The translations under genes and the position numbers were made by a program. Below, one piece after another: positions 15,295-21,960 of a DNA stretch of 47,204 nucleotides. The notes under the pieces are model-generated. The model had not been told where the DNA came from and did not search any database. It saw nothing but the letters and a program-made list of their open reading frames with translations. The DNA comes from JAKLIN01 sp964544395 (GTDB lineage: Archaea > Nanobdellota > Nanobdellia > Pacearchaeales > GW2011-AR1). Where the stretch lies: NCBI GenBank assembly GCA_964544395.1, contig CAZJAO010000004.1, positions 1 to 47,204 of the forward strand, given 5' to 3'. Every line of letters begins with the position of its first letter. Position 1 is the stretch's first letter.

Positions 15295-15946
15295 AGACCT
15301 CGGCCCTTTTACCGATTATTTCTGTTAGTTCTTCTATTGAAGCACTGAATAATTCCCTCAATGTTTTGAAATGTGAAAGCAATTTTTTTGCTGTTTTGGG
15401 ACCAATGCCCGGAAACCCCTCGAGAATAAACTGCATTCTTTCTTTTTTATTCAAATTCTTTTTAGATACGTTCAACGATAATTCTTTTTTTTGCCTTTTA
15501 GACAAAACGGAAATAAATCTCGCAGTATCCTCTGAATCTTTTGTGAAAATTATCGGAGTTTTGTAACTGAGAATTATGGACAACAAAAAACCCCTTATTG
15601 CATTTGGGTGAATTCCGGTATCTGGAACCCCCTTAGCGTATAGTTCATGTTCGTCTATTCCCTCTATTATTAAAATGCGATTTTTATACTGCTGCAACCC
15701 CTGCAACTGATTTGTGAGCCTTTTGTTTAACATGGAAGAAATGAAATCTTGAACAGTTTTTCTTTCAATCGCTACATCATTAACAATATAGTCTGCTACT
15801 TTCAATTCTTTTATTTCGACTTCAATACCCAATTCAATAAGCTGTGAGTAAACTAATGAATTTTTCTCCCTATAATCCATAATCACTTTTGGTTTCTTTT
15901 CTTTTTTCTCACGGACTTTTGAAAATATACCCAATATTGGCTTCAT
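15269..15946 (-). CDS. ERCC4/XPF-type structure-specific nuclease
   Basis: This 225-residue protein has an ERCC4 nuclease domain at about 18-150: MDYREKNS, ELKVADYIV, then VAIERKTVQDF, which supplies the ERK metal-binding motif (E61, R62, K63). It ends in tandem helix-hairpin-helix motifs (GFPGIGPKTAKKLLSHF; SIEELTEIIG). It therefore equals the nuclease half of archaeal Hef/XPF, cutting flap, fork and branched DNA. The helicase half is a separate gene two positions upstream in the same operon (17050-18618), with IMPDH between them. A basic N-terminal tail (KVREKKEKKPK) may act as a PCNA-type or linker region, but I see no clear PIP box. Confidence 0.93.
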   Translation of the reverse strand: MKPILGIFSKVREKKEKKPKVIMDYREKNSLVYSQLIELGIEVEIKELKVADYIVNDVAIERKTVQDFISSMLNKRLTNQLQGLQQYKNRILIIEGIDEHELYAKGVPDTGIHPNAIRGFLLSIILSYKTPIIFTKDSEDTARFISVLSKRQKKELSLNVSKKNLNKKERMQFILEGFPGIGPKTAKKLLSHFKTLRELFSASIEELTEIIGKRAEVFRLLEEHY

Positions 15947-15981
15947 TCTTTATTTAGAATTAATTAATTTAAAAGTTTTTT

Positions 15982-17025
15982 TTATTCATGCAAAACACCA
16001 TTGGCTTTACTCTCTTCTATTCCAGAGTTTGTTATTTCGATAAAATCTGCTTTTCCTATGATATTCTTCATGCTTTTTGCTCCGAGATAAGTCATTCCAG
16101 AGGACAAGGCACCCACATATTTTTTTATAATCGGAGAAATCGAACCCTTGTAAGGGGAGAGGGTCTGTTCGCCCTCCACGCTTATAATTTCCTTATCTTC
16201 TTCGCCATCCAATTCGGCCTTTTTTACAGAAACATCATAACTTGCAGAACCACGATACATTTTGAACATTTTTCCGTTCTTTACAATTATTTCCCCCGGA
16301 CTCTCATCTGTTCCCGAAAAAAGATAGCCAGACATTATAGTATCTGCACCTGCGCCAAGAGCCTTAACAACATCTGCCGGTTTTTTTATTCCCCCATCAG
16401 CACAAATTGGAATTTCGCCTTTAGTGGCTTCATAGACGTCCATTATTGCAGTCAATTGGGGAATTCCTGCCCCCGCCATTAATCTTGTCGTGCACAAAGA
16501 GCCCGGTCCAATTCCGACTTTAACAGCATCAGCACCTTTGCTCAAGAAATATTCAGCAGCATCTTTTGTTGCTATATTCCCTGCCATTACATCAATATTA
16601 GGATAATTTTCTTTTAGATAATCAAGTGTTTTTCCAGCATATTTTGAATGTCCGTGTGCGATATCAATAACGAGAATATTTACTCCTGCATTAACAAGCG
16701 CGTCTACCCTTTCCTTTACGTCCTTTACTCCGATAGATGCTGCAGCAATTAACCCCTGCTCTCTGATTTCCTTGACTTGTTTTGCTTGTTCTTCAATTGT
16801 CATAAATCGATGAAGGACTCCAAGGCCACCAAGTTTTCCGAGGGCAATGGCCATTTTTGATTCACAAATTGTGTCCATATTTGCTGCAATAATCGGAATG
16901 TCAATGGAATAATTTCTTGTAACTCTGGTTTTCAGCTCTACATCTCTTCTTGATGCTATCTTGTTATATTTTGGAATAATGAGAACATCATCAAAAGACA
17001 AACCTCTTTCAATAATTCTAGCCAT
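15982..17025 (-). CDS. guaB: IMP dehydrogenase/GMP reductase family, without CBS domains
   Basis: This 347-residue TIM-barrel enzyme has the catalytic loop GIGPGSLCTTR with Cys178, the IMP-binding ADGGIKKPADVVKALGAGAD, SGTDESPGE, and the flap region YKGSISPIIKKYVGALSSGM. SSGMTYLGA is closer to IMPDH (RSGMGYLGA) than to GMP reductase (RSTCTYVGA), and the flap sequence also favours IMPDH. Both would lie between IMP and GMP in purine metabolism. The two regulatory CBS domains of classical IMPDH (about 480 residues) are absent, with the barrel uninterrupted. It sits between the two halves of split Hef; the gene order may reflect only operon packing. Confidence 0.88.
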   Translation of the reverse strand: MARIIERGLSFDDVLIIPKYNKIASRRDVELKTRVTRNYSIDIPIIAANMDTICESKMAIALGKLGGLGVLHRFMTIEEQAKQVKEIREQGLIAAASIGVKDVKERVDALVNAGVNILVIDIAHGHSKYAGKTLDYLKENYPNIDVMAGNIATKDAAEYFLSKGADAVKVGIGPGSLCTTRLMAGAGIPQLTAIMDVYEATKGEIPICADGGIKKPADVVKALGAGADTIMSGYLFSGTDESPGEIIVKNGKMFKMYRGSASYDVSVKKAELDGEEDKEIISVEGEQTLSPYKGSISPIIKKYVGALSSGMTYLGAKSMKNIIGKADFIEITNSGIEESKANGVLHE

Positions 17026-17049
17026 GTCTCACTTCATAGAAATTATTTT

Positions 17050-18618
17050 TTATAAAGATTCTTGTGATATTCTATCATCAAGAGTCTTTTGGAAATCTAA
17101 AGTTCCATTTGACAAATCTCTTTTAATATCGCTTATTGCAGAACGCATTTTCCTCTCCTTGCTTCTTGATACATAATAAAATGATTCATCACGGGTCTTT
17201 TTTGTAATAAGAACTATTAATTTTCCTTTTTTCAGACGAGCAGTTCTTCCCGCTCTCTGGATTGCTCTTATTGCAGATGCAACTGGTTCGTAGAATACCA
17301 CCAAGTTAACTTCTGGGATATCAAGTCCTTCCTCTCCGATGGATGTAGCACATAAAACATTTGAATCTCCCGCTGCGAAATCATCAATTGTTTGTTTCTG
17401 TTCTTTTTGGCTTAACCCCGTATCTTTCTTTTTTAATTGTCCAACAAAAATCTTTGCTTTTATTCCGGGGAGTTTATTCAAACTCTTTGAGATTATAACT
17501 GCGGTATCCCTATATTGTGAAAAAACAATTGCTTTCAGGGGAACATCGCTCTGAAGTTCGTTTTCAATAATATCTGTAAGCACTGCAATTTTTGGATGTT
17601 CCATGTTTCTTGCAATAAGGTAATTTGATTTTACAAATGCTAAATTGAAATCGGGTCTCTTGACCAGCTGCTGGACAGCCTTGCTTTTTAGCTTTGCAGA
17701 TTGATCCAGCAAATCTTTAAGATAATTATTGAATCCCACTAATGTTTGTGTTTCAAGCAATTCTAATGCGTGCTGGAGTTTGATTGCATTCGCACATGCA
17801 GACATCCCTTTGAATAAATTGAAATTCTGATTTCCCCTAGAAAGCATATGACCGAGTTTGGCCTGAAGCTTTATCAGATTTACTTTAGTCGGAACTTCGT
17901 ACAATAAACTTCGAGCTTTCAATTCATCGATGTATAAATCATGGATGCTTTTCATAATTCCTCTTATTTCCTGAAATTCTGGAGGGAGCTCCAGTTCAAC
18001 TTTTTCAAATTCCAATTCTTGAACGTTGGGTATTATATCTGGAGAATCCCTTGTTCGTAATTCGACTTCTTCTATAGAAAGATTCCTACAAATCTCTTTT
18101 ATTTTCTGATTATCACTTCCTGGAGAAGCGGTCAATCCCAGGATTCTCGGATGAATGGAGTTTTTTATATAAGTACTTGCAATATAGTTATAATCATAAT
18201 TCTTAAGGCATCGGTGAGCTTCATCTTCAACGAGCAAGCAGACATTCTTTAAATCATATAGGTGATTTTTCAAATCGTTTGCAATGCATTGAGGTGTTGA
18301 GAAGATTATATCTGCGGTTTTCCATATTTCTCTTCTTTTTTCTGCTGTAACATTTCCCGTAAATAATTGCAAATCACCAAATAATTCTGGAAGATGCTTG
18401 TTGAAAAAAACAAGGTGTTGTTCCGCCAATGGTTTTGTAGGAGCAAGAAAAAGAATTTTTTCTCCGGGAAATTTCTGACTTCGGTCAATAGCCAGCATTA
18501 ATGCAATCAAAGTCTTTCCAAGCCCCGTTGGAAGCACAACTAGACAATTCTTTTCTTTACATGTTTCAAAAATTTTTTGCTGATAATCTCGTGGCGAGAT
18601 TTCTTTTAGAAAATCCAT
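17050..18618 (-). CDS. Hef/FANCM-type helicase (SF2), helicase part only
   Basis: This 522-residue helicase has motif I LPTGLGKTLIA (29-39), motif II VEDEAHR, motif III LTASPG, an FANCM-like insertion rich in helices (around residues 230-330), and motif VI QRAGRTARLKKG. Archaeal Hef couples this helicase to a C-terminal ERCC4 nuclease (about 750 residues in all). Here the protein ends after the helicase, and the nuclease is a separate gene downstream. The start at 18618 (MDFLKEISPRDYQQ) fits the family; the 21 extra residues of the longer frame do not. The S2P-like gene ends 2 nt before it. It acts on stalled forks. Confidence 0.92.
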   Translation of the reverse strand: MDFLKEISPRDYQQKIFETCKEKNCLVVLPTGLGKTLIALMLAIDRSQKFPGEKILFLAPTKPLAEQHLVFFNKHLPELFGDLQLFTGNVTAEKRREIWKTADIIFSTPQCIANDLKNHLYDLKNVCLLVEDEAHRCLKNYDYNYIASTYIKNSIHPRILGLTASPGSDNQKIKEICRNLSIEEVELRTRDSPDIIPNVQELEFEKVELELPPEFQEIRGIMKSIHDLYIDELKARSLLYEVPTKVNLIKLQAKLGHMLSRGNQNFNLFKGMSACANAIKLQHALELLETQTLVGFNNYLKDLLDQSAKLKSKAVQQLVKRPDFNLAFVKSNYLIARNMEHPKIAVLTDIIENELQSDVPLKAIVFSQYRDTAVIISKSLNKLPGIKAKIFVGQLKKKDTGLSQKEQKQTIDDFAAGDSNVLCATSIGEEGLDIPEVNLVVFYEPVASAIRAIQRAGRTARLKKGKLIVLITKKTRDESFYYVSRSKERKMRSAISDIKRDLSNGTLDFQKTLDDRISQESL

Positions 18619-18620
18619 GA

Positions 18621-19256
18621 TTAGACTATGAATATAATCGAGAATAGTCCGGCTACAACAAGACAAGCCAAGAAACTCCAAAGGATAATATTACCAAAGA
18701 ATATTTTGTTTCCGTCAAGATGTGATATTGGGATCATGTTGAAGAATGCGTAATAAATACCTAATCTTGCAAATTCGTTAAATCCAATAAGATATCCGAT
18801 AACAGCGAATACCAGATTCATGAAAATTCCTGCAGCGGCTATGTAACCAATATGCTCTTCAGTCATTTCAGAGAATGTATACAATCCGTGTCTTCTAGCT
18901 GCACGATATGATCGAGGCTTGACTTCAAACATAAGCGAAGCCATCCAAGCCAAACCGTTAATTGGGAAGAGAATTATTTTTGAAATTAAAGGAAGAACTG
19001 CTCCGATTGCAAAAGGTTTCTTGAAATGTTTTCTTTTTCTTATTCCGTATCCTTCAATTTCCCAGAATTTTATTTCTGTTTCTGTTTCAAGGAAAAATCC
19101 GGTCAGCTTTTTTGCCAGAACATTTATTACAATAACACAAAAGACTGCGAGAAGCGTCCAAAGAAATGCAACATATCCGTTTAAAAATAAACTTGTTGAA
19201 AATGCAATTACAACCGACGTTATTAGAATAATAAGAATCTCTTTTTTGTTGAACAT
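18621..19256 (-). CDS. Site-2-protease-like membrane protein lacking HExxH
   Basis: This 211-residue protein has about five or six transmembrane helices. Its layout matches small archaeal M50-type (site-2 protease) proteins: an N-terminal pair of helices, a cytosolic loop (ETEIKFWEIEGYGIRKR), internal helices and a late motif NMIPISHLDGNKIF that equals NPDG/HLDG. In the expected HExxH place the sequence reads NVLAK (INVLAKKLTGFF), so both zinc-binding His and the catalytic Glu are gone. The late Asp is retained. It therefore looks like an inactive relative or a scaffold. It starts the minus-strand operon with Hef; the next gene starts 2 nt after its stop. Confidence 0.72.
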   Translation of the reverse strand: MFNKKEILIILITSVVIAFSTSLFLNGYVAFLWTLLAVFCVIVINVLAKKLTGFFLETETEIKFWEIEGYGIRKRKHFKKPFAIGAVLPLISKIILFPINGLAWMASLMFEVKPRSYRAARRHGLYTFSEMTEEHIGYIAAAGIFMNLVFAVIGYLIGFNEFARLGIYYAFFNMIPISHLDGNKIFFGNIILWSFLACLVVAGLFSIIFIV

Positions 19257-19374
19257 GCTTTCTGAAATATTCCAATTTTTATAAAGTTATTTGTGGAAAC
19301 TGGAACTTGTTGTTATCTGAAACTAACAAATAGACAACGGAAAAGTATTTAAATAATTTAAACAAAATAATTCC

Positions 19375-19656
19375 ATGAGAGTCAAAAGAATCACCGAAGT
19401 TTTAGGTCTTAGAGTTTACACAGACTCAGGTGAATACTTTGGAGAGGTTGAAGAAGCCAATATTTTTGAAAACAAAGTAGACGGTTGGAGAATCAGAGTT
19501 GGCGGAGGAGTTGCTTCACTGATTGGCGGAGCAAGAGGAGTCATCATTCCAAACCAATTCGTTAAATCCATCGGCGACGTTTTAATAATAAGCTCTTCTG
19601 CATTGCCAAGCGCACCTGAATCAGACTTTGAAGAGGCCTCAGAAGATCTTGCTTAA
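19375..19656 (+). CDS. PRC-barrel domain protein
   Basis: This 93-residue protein is a PRC-barrel: RVKRITEVLGLRVYTDSGEYFGEVEEA, a WRIRVGG strand, and IIPNQFVKSIGDVLIIS. The last 20 residues are acidic (ESDFEEASEDLA). It is the second PRC-barrel gene here and differs from the one at 1119. A TATA-like TATTTAAATA lies about 27 nt before the ATG. The next gene, a membrane protein, starts 6 nt after it. The barrel plus membrane partner may suggest a division-related or surface-related complex, but the sequence alone does not say which. Confidence 0.82.
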   Translation: MRVKRITEVLGLRVYTDSGEYFGEVEEANIFENKVDGWRIRVGGGVASLIGGARGVIIPNQFVKSIGDVLIISSSALPSAPESDFEEASEDLA

Positions 19657-19662
19657 ATAAAT

Positions 19663-20187
19663 ATGGCAAGCGCAATCTTTTTACAGAATACCATTTTTAC
19701 TGCATTTATTCTGCCATTTTTTCTCATATGGCTAGTCGCTTTTGCAATTTTACAAAAAACAAAAGTTTTGGGAGAAGGAGCTTCCGGTCTATTGAATGCA
19801 TTAATCTCCCTAATTCTTGGTTTCATTTTTATTGCTGCATTTAATTATTCCTCTGTCGTAAATAATCTTGTTTTATTCCTTGCTATAGGTCTTGTTATTA
19901 TCTTTGTGACTATGCTTTTATGGGGATTTGTAAGCGGCGGTGAAAGTTCACTATTCAGCAAACCCGGAGGAATGAGAACTATTATTATGGTTGCTCTTTT
20001 TATCGCAGTTATAATCGGAGTAATCTGGGCCTTTGGAATTCCTTTCAGTGGCGGAAACGGAAGCATCACAAATCTTTTGTTCAACCAGGTCTGGAGCCAA
20101 CCTTTCTGGACTAATCTCATCTTCGTTGTTTTAATCGGAATTGCTCTGGCTTTGGTAATTGGAATAGGGAACAGAGGAAAAAAGTAA
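19663..20187 (+). CDS. Multi-spanning membrane protein (paralogue of next gene)
   Basis: This 174-residue protein has about five hydrophobic helices (around residues 12-30, 42-58, 68-90, 103-122, 148-168) and a Lys/Arg-rich C terminus. The block FILPFFLIWLVAFAILQKTK followed by a glycine-rich loop and NALISLILGFIFIA resembles the start of the next gene (ALPFLLIFALVFGILSRMG ... TAIIALAVGLMALS), so the two are probable paralogues. No catalytic motif is visible. It is co-transcribed with the PRC-barrel gene (6 nt gap). The function is unknown; it lies immediately before a pilus-like gene cluster, and a role in the cell envelope is inferred only. Confidence 0.72.
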   Translation: MASAIFLQNTIFTAFILPFFLIWLVAFAILQKTKVLGEGASGLLNALISLILGFIFIAAFNYSSVVNNLVLFLAIGLVIIFVTMLLWGFVSGGESSLFSKPGGMRTIIMVALFIAVIIGVIWAFGIPFSGGNGSITNLLFNQVWSQPFWTNLIFVVLIGIALALVIGIGNRGKK

Positions 20188-20232
20188 ATTTATTAGAAAC
20201 ATATTTAAAGAAAAATATTCTAATCTGATAAA

Positions 20233-20796
20233 ATGATTGGTGGTATTTTAGATACGACTTTTTTGAGTGGAGGAATCGGGGATTTACTCAATTCTCTTGC
20301 TGCTGCCCAATTTTTTACCTATGCACTTCCATTTCTTTTAATATTCGCTTTGGTTTTCGGAATTCTTTCAAGAATGGGTTTATTCAAAGAGAATAAAGCC
20401 GTAACTGCAATAATTGCTCTTGCAGTTGGTTTGATGGCATTGAGTGTACCAACCGTTCCTCAATTTTTCTCGCAGATTTTCCCCAGCATGGGAATTGGAC
20501 TATCTATCCTTTTAGTTATCATGATTATTGTTGGCTTATTTTCAGACCCAACTAAACCTTGGATAACGATCTCATTATTTGTAGTTGCAGCAATAGTTGC
20601 GGTTGTAGTAATAGTGCAGAGCTCTGGAATTGATTTCGGCACTTGGATACAGAATAATCTTGGAAATAGTGCGGGCACAATACTCACCGTAGTTGTTGCA
20701 GTTGTTATAGTCGGTATAGTAATTGCCGCATCAAACAAGAAGAAAGAAAGAAGTCCTATCTCCTTTGAACCATATTGGGCAAAACCCCCACAATAA
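20233..20796 (+). CDS. Multi-spanning membrane protein (paralogue of preceding gene)
   Basis: This 187-residue protein has the same helix order as the preceding one, with a hydrophobic opening around residues 25-45, a soluble loop (FKENKA), and further helices near 55-75, 90-108, 117-136 and 152-172. The last residues (NKKKERSPISFEPYWAKPPQ) are a basic, soluble tail. It has its own promoter-like tract (CATATTTAAAGAAAAAT) in the 45-bp gap before it. Two adjacent, related membrane genes suggest a heteromeric complex. I do not recognise the family beyond this. The downstream neighbour is a convergent coiled-coil gene 2 bp away. Confidence 0.72.
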   Translation: MIGGILDTTFLSGGIGDLLNSLAAAQFFTYALPFLLIFALVFGILSRMGLFKENKAVTAIIALAVGLMALSVPTVPQFFSQIFPSMGIGLSILLVIMIIVGLFSDPTKPWITISLFVVAAIVAVVVIVQSSGIDFGTWIQNNLGNSAGTILTVVVAVVIVGIVIAASNKKKERSPISFEPYWAKPPQ

Positions 20797-20798
20797 AA

Positions 20799-21554
20799 TT
20801 ATTTTTTCTTTTTAGAAATTTTTTCTACTTGCTGTTCTTCTGGCTCTTCTTGGGTTATTGTTGCATCTTCATCTTCTTCAGGAACGGATAAACGTGAGGA
20901 GCTATTTCTTCCACTTGAATTGTTCATAGAACCCATTGTTTTGCTGAAAGAATCCTGCATCATGGACATTTCTTTTTTTATACTGTCCAAATTGCTTCCG
21001 TAAGAACCAATTTTTTCCAAGATTGATGCTTGTAGTCTGTCAATTATCGTTTCTATTCTTTTCAATCTTTCATTTAAATGTTCCATTCTTGCCTGAGTAA
21101 GAACTTTGAATTCGTCAATTGAATCAACTTTCTTTGATATGCCTGAAATTTTTTCGTCAAAAACTTGTTCTGATACCTCAACAATAGTGTCCGTGTTTGT
21201 AGTCATCTGCTGCTGAGGATAATAGCCTTGCTGCTGCCCATAATCCGGATAACTTTGCTGTTGCTGCTGTTGAGGATAATACGCTTGCTGTTGCGGCTGT
21301 GGAGTATAAACCTGACTTTGATCGTATCCTCCCTGATCTTGAGCTTGCGGATCATAATCCCCATACTGTTGCTCTCCTTGAGGCATAGGAGCTTCATCGC
21401 CTTGAACATCTGAAACTGCATTTTTTATCTGTGCATGATTTAGCGCTTCATTTATCTCTCTTGGAGAAATATTTTGTTTTCTAAGTTCGGAAATAATTTC
21501 TTGATCAGACATATTCTTCTGTCTCATTTGCGTTACTTGGTCTATTGTTCCCAT
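20799..21554 (-). CDS. P/Q/Y-rich protein with coiled coil (possible appendage partner)
   Basis: This 251-residue protein has four parts: an N-terminal helical region (1-45, LRKQNISPREINEALNHA, similar to UBA-like helices), a low-complexity P/Q/Y/G-rich stretch (about 55-117, including QPQQQAYYPQQQQQQ), a coiled coil (about 130-205), and a Ser/Asn-rich, acidic tail ending in KISKKKK. No signal peptide or membrane helix is seen, so it is probably cytosolic. Its start codon shares a base with the stop of the next coiled-coil gene (TAATG), so the two are an operon divergent from the secretion ATPase. It may act like archaellum FlaC/D/E proteins, but that is inference. Confidence 0.65.
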   Translation of the reverse strand: MGTIDQVTQMRQKNMSDQEIISELRKQNISPREINEALNHAQIKNAVSDVQGDEAPMPQGEQQYGDYDPQAQDQGGYDQSQVYTPQPQQQAYYPQQQQQQSYPDYGQQQGYYPQQQMTTNTDTIVEVSEQVFDEKISGISKKVDSIDEFKVLTQARMEHLNERLKRIETIIDRLQASILEKIGSYGSNLDSIKKEMSMMQDSFSKTMGSMNNSSGRNSSSRLSVPEEDEDATITQEEPEEQQVEKISKKKK

Positions 21555-21874
21555 TATTTTTTGCTCCCGAATGGCTGAAACATTCTCATCTGTTTAGCAA
21601 GAATTTCAACATCGTCTTTTCTCGCAAATTTTGAAAATTCTTCGCCAGCCGTGTCAATAAATGAAGCCAATCTTTCAATATCTGTTTTGATGATGTCCAA
21701 GTCCTTTTTTATTTCCAAAATATCCCGCGTATTTTTCTCCTTAATATCAATTAAATTTTTCCCAATCAAAAGAATCTGATTTTTCAAAACACGCTGTTTT
21801 TCTTCCAAATCCCTCAATCTTAGATTAGGATCAACATTATAAGAATTTGGATAATTTGCCTGTTCCCCTGCCAT
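21554..21874 (-). CDS. Small coiled-coil protein (possible FlaC/D-like)
   Basis: This 106-residue protein begins MAGEQANYPNSYNVD, preferred over a longer start at 21928 because the extra 18 residues would run back into the divergent promoter. Residues 20-75 are a coiled coil (LRDLEEKQRVLKNQILL; KKDLDIIKTDIERLASFID), followed by a short segment KDDVEILAKQMRMFQPFG. Archaellum FlaC/D/E proteins also have coiled coils that end near an NPF motif, so a similar cytosolic ring or adaptor role is possible. It is divergent from the ATPase gene, with 86 bp between their starts, and co-transcribed with the P/Q/Y-rich protein. Confidence 0.65.
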   Translation of the reverse strand: MAGEQANYPNSYNVDPNLRLRDLEEKQRVLKNQILLIGKNLIDIKEKNTRDILEIKKDLDIIKTDIERLASFIDTAGEEFSKFARKDDVEILAKQMRMFQPFGSKK

Positions 21875-21931
21875 TGTATGGACAAGTATGAAGAGTTTAA
21901 AATTGTTTTCCTTCTTTGGAGTACACAAAAA

Positions 21932-21941
21932 ATTTTAAACC
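21932..21941 (+). promoter_or_regulatory. Promoter of the secretion ATPase gene
   Basis: TTTTAAACC-like TATA tract about 26-28 nt before the ATG at 21961, consistent with a leaderless transcript. Confidence 0.4.
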
Positions 21942-21960
21942 AATAACGATTTATTAGAGA

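Noticed and set aside
15988..16482. Antisense reading frame of 164 residues over IMPDH/GMPR
   Set aside because: The IMPDH motifs on the minus strand explain this region; no start context or motif in the plus frame.
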